This document shows, in pieces, positions 23,172 to 30,322 of a stretch of DNA of 64,000 nt. The position numbers were made by a program, and so were the translations under genes. The stretch's first letter is position 1; every line of letters begins with the position of its first letter. Under the pieces are notes generated by a model. The model was not told where the DNA came from. It made no database searches and worked only from the letters and a program-made list of their open reading frames with translations. The DNA is taken from NCBI GenBank assembly GCA_943788045.1, contig CALSOT010000006.1, positions 744,001 to 808,000 of the forward strand. The letters are read 5' to 3'. This DNA is from an uncultured Polaribacter sp. GTDB lineage: Bacteria > Bacteroidota > Bacteroidia > Flavobacteriales > Flavobacteriaceae.

Positions 23172-24212
23172 ATGAAATACACCAAATTACCAAATACAGA
23201 GATTAAAGTTTCAAAAATTTGTTTAGGAACCATGACTTGGGGTAACCAAAACACCCCAGAAGAAGCATTTGAGCAGATGGATTATGCTTTAGAACAAGGG
23301 GTTAATTTCTTTGACACCGCAGAGTTATACCCAGTGCCTGCAACTCCGCAAACGTATGCAGATACAGAGCGTATTATTGGAAACTGGTTTCAAAAAACAG
23401 GAAACAGAGAAAACGTTGTTTTAGCGAGTAAAATTGCTGGTGGTGGAGATTATACAAAGCATATTAGAACGGGTGGTTTTACCAAACAAAACATTACGGA
23501 TGCAATAGAAGGGAGTTTACAAAGATTACAAACAGACTATTTAGATTTATATCAATTGCATTGGCCTTCTAGAGGCGTAAATTGTTTTGGTGTTAGAGAC
23601 TATCCTTATCAAACTGCTACCAAAGAAGCAGAAAACCATTTAGAGATTTTAGAAACACTCAACGCGTTTGTAAAAGCAGGAACTATTAGAGCAATTGGTC
23701 TTTCTAACGAAACACCATGGGGTACTATGAAATATCTACAAACAGCTGAAGAAAAAAACTTAGTAAGACCAGTTACGATCCAAAATTCGTATTCGATGAT
23801 TCATAGAGCCTATGAAGCCGGAATGTCTGAAGTATCTTTGAGAGAAAACATAGGCTTATTGGCATACTCTCCTTTAGCACAAGGCGTATTGTCTGGAAAA
23901 TATATAGATGGAAAAAGTCCAGAAGGATCTCGAGGAAATTTATTTCCAAGATTTATTGCACGTTATATGGGAGATGGTTCTAGTGAAGCGGTAAAAAGAT
24001 ATCAGTCAATAGCAAACAAAAACGGAATTACCTTGTCAGAATTATCTCTAGCATTTGTAAATCAATTACCTTTTGTAACAAGTAATATTATTGGCGCTAC
24101 TAAAATGAGTCAGTTAAAAGAAAATATTGGTAGTATTCATATAGAATTATCAGAGCAAACGCTGCAAGAAATTCAAGAAGTACATGCTATGATACCGAAT
24201 CCTGCTCCTTAA
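23172..24212 (+). CDS. tas: NADP(H)-dependent aldo-keto reductase, Tas-like
   Basis: 346 residues, the same length as E. coli Tas, with the matching N-terminal pattern LGTMTWGxQN and the family insert AELYPVPxxPxTY. Catalytic AKR residues are in FFDTAELYP (Asp, Tyr) and YQLHWPSRG (His). The C-terminal NADP-binding segment contains VTSNIIGATKMSQLKEN. Cytoplasmic; the physiological substrate is unknown. A bidirectional terminator separates it from the convergent glnS. Confidence 0.9.
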   Translation: MKYTKLPNTEIKVSKICLGTMTWGNQNTPEEAFEQMDYALEQGVNFFDTAELYPVPATPQTYADTERIIGNWFQKTGNRENVVLASKIAGGGDYTKHIRTGGFTKQNITDAIEGSLQRLQTDYLDLYQLHWPSRGVNCFGVRDYPYQTATKEAENHLEILETLNAFVKAGTIRAIGLSNETPWGTMKYLQTAEEKNLVRPVTIQNSYSMIHRAYEAGMSEVSLRENIGLLAYSPLAQGVLSGKYIDGKSPEGSRGNLFPRFIARYMGDGSSEAVKRYQSIANKNGITLSELSLAFVNQLPFVTSNIIGATKMSQLKENIGSIHIELSEQTLQEIQEVHAMIPNPAP

Positions 24213-24273
24213 AGAAAAGCATTGCTGTTTTACAAGTTATTTGTAAAAACGCATCATTAAAGCTAAAAATCAA

Positions 24274-24329
24274 TTAAATGCATAAAAAAGCCTCGGTATC
24301 AATTACCGAGGCTTTTTTTATGCATTTAA
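24274..24329. terminator. Bidirectional terminator between tas and glnS
   Basis: AAAAAAGCCTCGGTA (24284-24298) pairs with TACCGAGGCTTTTTT (24304-24318), and the outer ATGCAT bases extend the stem. A and T tracts on both sides allow termination in both directions. Confidence 0.88.
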
Positions 24330-24346
24330 AAGAAGGTATTTATGCC

Positions 24347-26032
24347 TTATTTTTTAGCCCAAGAGTCACGTAATCCAACCGTTTTATTGAATACCAAATT
24401 TTCTTTAGTAGCATCATCATCCACATTAAAATATCCTAAACGTTGAAACTGAAAACGTTCTCCTATACTAGCTGTTTGCAAACTTGGTTCTAAATAAGCT
24501 TCAATAATTTCTAAAGAATTAGGATTTATAAACTCCATAAAGTCTTTGTCTTTATGAGCATCTGGTGCTTCGTCTAAAAACAATCTATCATAAGCTCTCA
24601 CTTCTGCTTTCACAGCGTGTTTTACAGATACCCAATGCAAAGTACCTTTTACTTTACGTTTGCTCTCTTCAGTATCCATACCAGATTTTGTTAACGGATC
24701 ATACGTACACTGAATTTCAATCACATTTCCATCTTCGTCTTTCGTACAGCTATTTGCAGTAATAAAGTAAGCGTTTTTTAAACGCACTTCTTTTCCTAAC
24801 TTTAAACGGAAGAATTTTTTATTTGCTTCTTCTCTAAAATCCTCTTTTTCTATATAAATTTCACGAGAAAAAGGCACTTCTCTACTTCCAAATCCTTCTT
24901 CATAATCATTATAGTTAGCGTCTAATATTTCCTCTTTTCCTTCAGGATAATTGGTAATAACCACTTTTACAGGGTCTAAAACCCCCATAACTCTTTTGGC
25001 AGTATTGTTTAAATCCTCACGAATTTTAAACTCTAATAAGGCAACATCTATTACATTTTCACGCTTAGAAACCCCAACAGTTTCAACAAAACTCTTAATT
25101 GCATTTGGTGTGTACCCGCGTCTTCTTAAACCAGAAATTGTTGGCATTCTTGGATCATCCCAACCAGCAACATTTCCATTTTCAACTAAAGTTAACAATT
25201 TACGTTTACTCATAATTGTGTAACTCAAATTCAAACGAGAAAATTCGCGTTGTTTTGGCGGATTTGGGTATTCAGATCTGCTGTATTCAACAACATGATC
25301 GCGAAACCAGTTGTATAATTCTCTGTGAGGTTTAAACTCTAAAGAACACAAAGAATGCGATATTTGTTCAAGATAATCACTCTCACCATGCGTCCAATCA
25401 TACATTGGGTATATGCACCAGTCATTGCCAGTTCTATGATGCGCTTTGTACATAATTCTATACATTAAAGGATCGCGCATTAACATGTTTGGGTTTTCCA
25501 TATCAATCTTTGCACGCAACGTATGTTCCCCTTCCTTAAACTTACCCTCTTTCATTCCTTGAAAAAGTTCTAGGTTTTCTTCTACAGAACGCGTTCTAAA
25601 AGGACTATTTGTTCCTACCTCAGTAGGCGTACCTTTTTGAGCACGCATTTCTTCAGAAGATTGAGAATCTACATAAGCTTTGCCATCTTTAATTAACAAA
25701 ACAGCCCAATCGAACAATTGCTGAAAATAATCTGAAGAATAACATTCATTTGCCCAAGAATAGCCTAGCCAAGAAATATCTCTCTTAATAGCATCTACAT
25801 ACTCTTGTTCCTCTTTTGCAGGATTTGTATCATCAAAACGTAAATTTACAGGCGCATTATAAGTTTCACCTAAACCAAAACTAATTCCGATAGCTTTTGT
25901 GTGACCAATATGCAAATACCCATTAGGTTCTGGCGGAAAACGAAAGCGTAAATTTTCTTTCGGCATGCCGTTTGCCAAATCTTCTTCTATAATATGCTCT
26001 AAAAAATTGAGCGATTTATTCTCTTCAGACAT
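24347..26032 (-). CDS. glnS: Glutamine--tRNA ligase
   Basis: Class I aminoacyl-tRNA synthetase charging tRNA-Gln. From the ATG at 26032 (MSEENKSLNFLEHII) it has about 561 residues. The HIGH motif is in PEPNGYLHIGHTKA, the KMSKS equivalent in SYTIMSKRKL, and the GlnRS-type FDDTNPAKE and PMYDWTHGESDYLEQI segments are present. The frame is open 32 codons further upstream to 26128, but that extension is hydrophobic and unlike the family. The dispersed repeat at 26132 lies just upstream. Confidence 0.95.
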   Translation of the reverse strand: MSEENKSLNFLEHIIEEDLANGMPKENLRFRFPPEPNGYLHIGHTKAIGISFGLGETYNAPVNLRFDDTNPAKEEQEYVDAIKRDISWLGYSWANECYSSDYFQQLFDWAVLLIKDGKAYVDSQSSEEMRAQKGTPTEVGTNSPFRTRSVEENLELFQGMKEGKFKEGEHTLRAKIDMENPNMLMRDPLMYRIMYKAHHRTGNDWCIYPMYDWTHGESDYLEQISHSLCSLEFKPHRELYNWFRDHVVEYSRSEYPNPPKQREFSRLNLSYTIMSKRKLLTLVENGNVAGWDDPRMPTISGLRRRGYTPNAIKSFVETVGVSKRENVIDVALLEFKIREDLNNTAKRVMGVLDPVKVVITNYPEGKEEILDANYNDYEEGFGSREVPFSREIYIEKEDFREEANKKFFRLKLGKEVRLKNAYFITANSCTKDEDGNVIEIQCTYDPLTKSGMDTEESKRKVKGTLHWVSVKHAVKAEVRAYDRLFLDEAPDAHKDKDFMEFINPNSLEIIEAYLEPSLQTASIGERFQFQRLGYFNVDDDATKENLVFNKTVGLRDSWAKK

Positions 26033-26131
26033 AATTAAATATAATTGATTTTCTTGTTCTAGCGAGCGCAGTCGGTATACAAGAAAAGTAAGCCACAAAA
26101 TTAAGTAAAATAACTTGTATATTTTCATTTT

Positions 26132-26220
26132 GGGCGTTCCCTTTCAGGTCGCGCTTTCCGTTTTATCTTTTTAGCTTAAAAAAGAGCCAAAAAGGATGTC
26201 ACTTCAATCGCTAACGCGGG
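26132..26220. repeat. Dispersed GGGCGTT...TAACGC element, copy 2
   Basis: It begins GGGCGTTCCCTTTCAGGTCG, contains GCGCTTTCCGTTTT and ends CACTTCAATCGCTAACGC. The ends match copy 1 at 8000-8083 while the centre (GCTTAAAAAAGAGCC...) is different. Confidence 0.65.
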
Positions 26221-26329
26221 CATTTTTAGGGCTAAAAAAGATTAGAAATAGATGCATAGCCTTTATTTTATTGTACTTTTACACACATTAAGTCGGTTAT
26301 TTTTTAAAATTTAGAATTAGTTTTTTTTA

Positions 26330-26686
26330 ATGGGAACAATACAAGTAAACAATATTAAGTTATACGCATTTCACGGATGTTTAGATGAAGAAGCAAAAAT
26401 AGGCTCTGAATATAAAGTTGATGTTGAGGTAAAGGCAGATTTAAAAAAATCATCAAAAACAGATGCGTTAATCGATACCGTAGATTATGTGCATTTAAAT
26501 CTTATTGTAAAAGAAGAAATGGCAATACGCTCTGAGTTGTTAGAAGAAGTGGCACAGAGAATATTAGATAGAATATTTAGAGAAATTTCTATGGTAAAAA
26601 AAGCCAAAGTTTCCGTAGCAAAAATAAACCCACCTATTGGCGGAAACGTAGAAGAGGTTGTTATAATTCTCACAAAAAAGCGATAA
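26330..26686 (+). CDS. folB: Dihydroneopterin aldolase
   Basis: 118-residue folate-pathway enzyme that splits 7,8-dihydroneopterin to 6-hydroxymethyl-dihydropterin and glycolaldehyde. It has the FolB fold: the N-terminal YAFHGCLDEEAKIGSEYKVDVEV stretch, DTVDYVHLNLIVKEEM, the conserved LLEEVAQRI, and KINPPIGGNVEEVVI near the end. The tRNA-Cys gene follows on the same strand. Confidence 0.92.
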   Translation: MGTIQVNNIKLYAFHGCLDEEAKIGSEYKVDVEVKADLKKSSKTDALIDTVDYVHLNLIVKEEMAIRSELLEEVAQRILDRIFREISMVKKAKVSVAKINPPIGGNVEEVVIILTKKR

Positions 26687-26711
26687 ACTAAAAAAACACT
26701 TGCAATACTTG

Positions 26712-26729
26712 TAAATTTGCGTAAATTTG
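26712..26729 (+). promoter_or_regulatory. Tandem -7 elements upstream of tRNA-Cys
   Basis: TAAATTTG occurs twice, at 26712-26719 and 26722-26729, 10 bases apart. Both match TAnnTTTG and could start transcription of the tRNA. Confidence 0.5.
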
Positions 26730-26781
26730 CAGTCCTTATAGTAAATTCTTAATTTTTCAGGAATTAATTTATAAGTTAAAA

Positions 26782-26852
26782 GGTGTCTTGGCCGAGTGGC
26801 TAGGCAATGGTTTGCAAAACCATGTACAGCGGTTCGAATCCGCTAGACACCT
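26782..26852 (+). tRNA. tRNA-Cys (GCA)
   Basis: Acceptor GGTGTCT pairs with AGACACC, the D arm is GCC/GGC, the anticodon stem ATGGT/ACCAT encloses loop TTGCAAA (anticodon GCA), and the T arm AGCGG-TTCGAAT-CCGCT is intact. The discriminator is T; CCA is not encoded. Confidence 0.96.
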
Positions 26853-26853
26853 C

Positions 26854-26890
26854 AAAAAAGCCCTCATCTTTAGATGAAGGCTTTTTTAAT
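26854..26890 (+). terminator. Terminator after tRNA-Cys
   Basis: GCCCTCATCT pairs with AGATGAAGGC (one mismatch) with A and T tracts outside. It could also serve leftward transcription. Confidence 0.7.
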
Positions 26891-26925
26891 TTTAAAAGAA
26901 TGATAAAGAGGTTCTTAAAACAAGT

Positions 26926-27103
26926 TTATTTCTTCATAAACTTTTTAACTATCTCTTTTTGTTGGTCTACAATCTTAATAATGTACATGCCACTTTGTAA
27001 ATGATCTACGTCTATTGCTTTTAAAGTTGTTTTAGATACAAACAACTTACCTGAAAAAATATGAGTAATTTTACAATTAAAAGTTATAAAAATACTTTTA
27101 AAC
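26926..27103 (-). pseudogene. Orphan T9SS type A C-terminal domain fragment
   Basis: Read on the minus strand, the frame between a TAG near 27106 and the TAA at 26926 encodes a classic sorting-domain tail: KAIDVDHLQSGMYIIKI, VDQQKEIVKKFMKK. No start codon or body of a cargo protein is attached, so it is the left-over end of a deleted gene. Its final IVKKF(M/I)KK codons are nearly the same as in the broken gene at 12094. Confidence 0.72.
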
Positions 27104-27188
27104 TACACTTTAATACTTTTAAACGACTTTGCAAAAATAAGAGCAAAGTTAGGTTGTACTTTTATAGAGAACTTTAAAACTACTGCTT

Positions 27189-27332
27189 ATGTTTTTCCAA
27201 ATTATTTCACCAGACACTTTAGTTACTCGTCAATCTTCTTTTGAAACAGCCTTAGTATTTGTCCTCTTAGGGGTGGCTTTTACAGTTTTTATTTTCTTAA
27301 GAGTTTCTGAATACATGCATAAATCTAAATAG
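27189..27332 (+). CDS. 47-residue single-pass membrane peptide, paralogue 1
   Basis: The ATG at 27189 opens 47 codons. The first half is SPDTLVTRQSSFE, the second a single hydrophobic helix (TALVFVLLGVAFTVFIFL), then a short polar tail (RVSEYMHKSK). A paralogue of exactly the same length lies at 29152, with about two thirds identity and mostly conservative changes (Ile/Leu, Val/Ile, Glu/Asp). The 45 bases before each ATG are also similar. Conservation of length, frame and substitution type supports a real gene. No family is recognised. Confidence 0.65.
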   Translation: MFFQIISPDTLVTRQSSFETALVFVLLGVAFTVFIFLRVSEYMHKSK

Positions 27333-27441
27333 AACAAGTTAAAATTTATTAAAAAAATAGAAGTTATGAAACCTCTATGTTTACAATAAATAATTTTAAA
27401 TTTTTTTGTTGTAATTAAAAACAACTTGTTTGTGTAGTATT

Positions 27442-27535
27442 GTTAGTGGCGGATTCTAGTAGACTGTACTTTTACTTTAGTACTTAGTTTATAAATTGCT
27501 AAGGTCTTTTAGTTCAGCAAGAATCCGCCATTAAC
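27442..27535. repeat. 94-bp element with 16-bp terminal inverted repeats
   Basis: GTTAGTGGCGGATTCT (27442-27457) and AGAATCCGCCATTAAC (27520-27535) pair with one G-T mismatch around a 62-base AT-rich centre. It could be a miniature transposable element or a structured RNA; no coding sequence lies inside. Confidence 0.5.
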
Positions 27536-27665
27536 GCTTAAATAAGCTAGGGGCTTTATTTAAATAGTTTTTTATTTTATTAGTTCTCTTTGGTTGCACA
27601 AGTATCATTTATAATGATACGAATTTTACTCTTGACAAATTTACTAATACTAATATAATTGTTTC

Positions 27666-27701
27666 TGCGGATTTCCGCAAAAAAAACTGTGGATTTCCGC
27701 A
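27666..27701. promoter_or_regulatory. Paired 14-bp palindromes, third site
   Basis: TGCGGATTTCCGCA (27666-27679) and TGTGGATTTCCGCA (27688-27701) have starts 22 bases apart, the same spacing as in repeat copies A and B. The flanking 130-bp repeat is not conserved here, so the pair itself may be the functional unit. Confidence 0.5.
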
Positions 27702-27744
27702 AACTTAATTGGAAAAAAAAATGTACGGTTCTTTTTACTGGTTA

Positions 27745-28617
27745 TTATTCAATTTTACCATTTAGGTCAAAGGCTGTCACGAAACTCCAAACTTCCTCAG
27801 AAGCATTAATATCCATATTACCTTGAAAACCTGGCCATTCATGACCACCACCTGTAATTTTTAAATGCTGTACTTCTGCGTCATTATCACCATTTAAATA
27901 CTCATATCGTTTTACGGTGCTCCCATCTCCTGTATCACTATCTGGTATATTAGATATAATTGGTAAAGCATCTGTATTATTATGGCCAGTCCAAAAATCT
28001 AGCAAACCTGCTACGCTTGAGTATTGTACAATGCCATCTTCAGTCCCATGAATTTGAAGAATAGGCATAGGTTTTACAGGTGAACAATTATTGATTGCAG
28101 GCTGATACATTGATCCAGTTACCGAAGCGACAGCAGCAATTCTGTCAGATAGTCTGCAAGCTAAGCTAAAACTAAAAAAACCGCCCATTGACATCCCTGT
28201 GCTATATATACGGTTAGATTCTATATTGTAATCTTCTTCTAATTGATTCAATAAAGAAACTATAAAATCAATATCTGTGTCATCATTGGCAGATACAGTC
28301 CACGTGTTTGAAATTCCATTTGGATGAACAACAATAAAGTTTTCACGTTCTGCTAGTTCATCAAAATTTGTATAGCTATAGTTAAATTCCATATTGCTAC
28401 TCAACCCATGAAATGATAATAATAGAGGGAATGCAGTAGTTACATTATAATTTTCAGGGATATAAATAATATATTCTCTGGTAATCCCATTTACTGTGAG
28501 TTCCTTTATCATTTTTCCTGTTGGAACATTGGGTGTTATTTGCTCATTCTCTGATTTAGAGCATGCAATAATCAATAGCATGGCTATTAGCGAATAAAAT
28601 ACAATTACTTTTCTCAT
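27745..28617 (-). CDS. Lipoprotein esterase of the LpqC / PHB-depolymerase-like family
   Basis: 290 residues with lipobox LIIAC (C19), so it is probably anchored to the outer membrane. The alpha/beta-hydrolase triad is visible: S143 in GMSMGG, D194 in HGTEDG and H258 in GGGHEWPG. An oxyanion segment LLLSFHGL lies near residue 70. Relatives include polyhydroxybutyrate depolymerase-like and feruloyl esterases; the substrate here is unknown. It sits among gene remnants, between the two small paralogous peptides, and is transcribed opposite to them. Confidence 0.88.
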   Translation of the reverse strand: MRKVIVFYSLIAMLLIIACSKSENEQITPNVPTGKMIKELTVNGITREYIIYIPENYNVTTAFPLLLSFHGLSSNMEFNYSYTNFDELAERENFIVVHPNGISNTWTVSANDDTDIDFIVSLLNQLEEDYNIESNRIYSTGMSMGGFFSFSLACRLSDRIAAVASVTGSMYQPAINNCSPVKPMPILQIHGTEDGIVQYSSVAGLLDFWTGHNNTDALPIISNIPDSDTGDGSTVKRYEYLNGDNDAEVQHLKITGGGHEWPGFQGNMDINASEEVWSFVTAFDLNGKIE

Positions 28618-28691
28618 ACTGTTTATGACTCTATAAAATACTCAAGGTTTAATGTCTTGTCCTGAAATATGGCTACAGGTTAAAATTGAAT

Positions 28692-28811
28692 TTACGCTGT
28701 TTTTAAATATACCATATTTGGTGTTTTATAGTCTAAAGATAAGTGTAATCTTATTTCGTTATATAATTTAATTGCATTTTTTTGCAGCTCTTTTCGCATG
28801 TGCTGCATTCA
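28692..28811 (-). pseudogene. IS3-family transposase C-terminal fragment
   Basis: The last 39 codons of an IS3 OrfB-type integrase are recognisable on the minus strand: KELQKNAIKLYNEIRLHLSL and DYKTPNMVYLKTA, then TAA. An in-frame TGA lies immediately upstream and the DDE core is missing. It is a dead remnant. Confidence 0.75.
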
Positions 28812-29151
28812 TAAATGTTTGATCCAGATAAAATTCATTTTTTAGGATTTACAGCAAACAAGTATTTGTAACAAATTAAATGTTTGGTTATGCAACAGGC
28901 GATTGTGAATGGATGCTAAAGCAACAGAATCGGATTAAGTAATGGAGTAGTTTTTTTCATAATTTTTGTTTGTAAACATACGTTTTATTATGATTTATGT
29001 AGCATAAATTTTAAAAAAATAATTGCAAAACGTTCAGTTATCTACGGTTATTAACTTGCGTATTAGCGAAATTAACAGACAGTTGGGCGAAAATTTTATT
29101 TAAAACTTAAGTTATGTTGTAATTTTATATGACATTCTAAATTCACCTCTT
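28812..29151. other. Degenerate intergenic region
   Basis: No intact gene. A short plus-strand run reading YATGDCEWMLKQQNRIK before a TAA near 28940 may be another gene scrap. The last 45 bases resemble the upstream region of the 47-residue peptide at 27189. Confidence 0.4.
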
Positions 29152-29295
29152 ATGTTATTCCAAATATTATCACCAGACACACTAGTGACAAGACAATCAT
29201 CTTTTGAAACCACCTTGGTCTTTGTTCTATTAGGTATAGCTTTTACAGCTTTTATTTTTTTAAGAATTACTGATTATTTAGACAATTCTGATTAG
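29152..29295 (+). CDS. 47-residue single-pass membrane peptide, paralogue 2
   Basis: Same architecture and length as the gene at 27189: N-terminal SPDTLVTRQSSFE, hydrophobic helix TLVFVLLGIAFTAFIFL, and a more acidic tail (RITDYLDNSD). Upstream, AGTTATGTTGTAATTTTATA aligns with AGTTAGGTTGTACTTTTATA of the other copy, so the duplication included the control region. The N-terminal half is unchanged between copies from Ser7 to Thr20. No function is known. Confidence 0.65.
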   Translation: MLFQILSPDTLVTRQSSFETTLVFVLLGIAFTAFIFLRITDYLDNSD

Positions 29296-29318
29296 AACCA
29301 GTTTTACTCTTCAAAAAA

Positions 29319-29352
29319 ATAGGTTTTCCACAGATAACCTTTAGATTTTTTT
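29319..29352 (+). terminator. Possible terminator after the 47-residue peptide
   Basis: A short AGGTT/AACCT stem (29321-29340) is followed by TTAGATTTTTTT. The stem is weak. Confidence 0.4.
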
Positions 29353-29462
29353 AACAAAAACTTATGTAATTTTTTACATCTTTGTTCGCTATACTTTTTT
29401 AAGTATAAAAAATCATTTCGATTATTTTTAGGAATAATGTAGATGATTTTAATCGATATAGA

Positions 29463-30308
29463 ATGAAGATATATCCTATAGAAACAGGTAATTTTAAACT
29501 AGATGGAGGTGCAATGTTTGGCGTTGTGCCTAAAACTATTTGGCAAAAAACAAACCCTGCAGACAGCAATAATTTAATAGACATGAGCATGCGCTCTATG
29601 CTTATAGAGGATGGCAATCGTTTAATTCTTATAGATACTGGTTTAGGGGCAAAACAATCTAATAAATTTTACAGTTATTATTACCTTTTCGGAGACTCTT
29701 CATTAAATTCTTCTTTAGCGAAACACGGTTTTCATAGAGATGATATTACAGATGTTTTTTTAACACATCTACATTTTGATCACTGTGGTGGTGCGATAGA
29801 ATGGAATGCTGATAAAACCATTTTACAGCCTGTGTTTAAAAATGCCAAGTTCTGGTCTAATGAAAAACATTGGGACTGGGCGGTAACACCAAACCCTAGA
29901 GAAAAAGCTTCTTTTCTCAAAGAAAACATCAACCCTATTAAAGAAAGCGGACAATTAAATTTCATAGATAACAACTACAAAGATCAGATTGGTTTTGATG
30001 TCCTTTTTATGGATGGTCATACAGAAAAACAAATGTTACCAATGATATCCTATCAAGATAAAACAATTGTTTTTATGGCAGATCTATTACCAACAATTGG
30101 CCATATTCCTTTGCCTTATGTTATGGGTTATGATACAAGGCCTTTGTTAACAATAAAAGAAAAAGCCGCATTTTTAAACGAGGCAGCAGATAAAGAGTAT
30201 TACCTTTTTTTAGAGCACGATGCTTACAATGAACTTTGCACTGTTGCGCATACAGAAAAGGGAGTTAGATTAAAAAACACACATAAATTTACAGACATAT
30301 TTAATTAA
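29463..30308 (+). CDS. MBL-fold metallo-hydrolase
   Basis: 281 residues with the zinc motif THLHFDHCGG (H102, H104, D106, H107) and a further ligand region FMDGHTEKQM; LFLEHD near residue 258 supplies the last His/Asp. The overall form resembles quorum-quenching lactonase-like or general MBL hydrolases, but the substrate is not evident. No signal peptide, so probably cytoplasmic. It precedes the S8 peptidase gene by 14 bases and may share its transcript. Confidence 0.88.
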   Translation: MKIYPIETGNFKLDGGAMFGVVPKTIWQKTNPADSNNLIDMSMRSMLIEDGNRLILIDTGLGAKQSNKFYSYYYLFGDSSLNSSLAKHGFHRDDITDVFLTHLHFDHCGGAIEWNADKTILQPVFKNAKFWSNEKHWDWAVTPNPREKASFLKENINPIKESGQLNFIDNNYKDQIGFDVLFMDGHTEKQMLPMISYQDKTIVFMADLLPTIGHIPLPYVMGYDTRPLLTIKEKAAFLNEAADKEYYLFLEHDAYNELCTVAHTEKGVRLKNTHKFTDIFN

Positions 30309-30322
30309 AGATAAAATAAATT

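Larger units (their letters stand above)
27333..27744. other. Intergenic stretch with stem-loop and paired-palindrome site
   Basis: No gene was found. It contains the long inverted repeat at 27442-27535, an imperfect AAATAAG/CTTTATTT hairpin at 27539-27561 and the third paired-palindrome site at 27666-27701. Confidence 0.5.

Noticed and set aside
26033..26128. N-terminal extension of glnS
   Set aside because: The 32 added residues are hydrophobic and absent from the family; the Met at 26032 starts the expected sequence.
27230..27424. Minus-strand ORF of 64 codons
   Set aside because: It lies antisense to the 47-residue peptide gene, whose paralogue conservation on the plus strand is much stronger.
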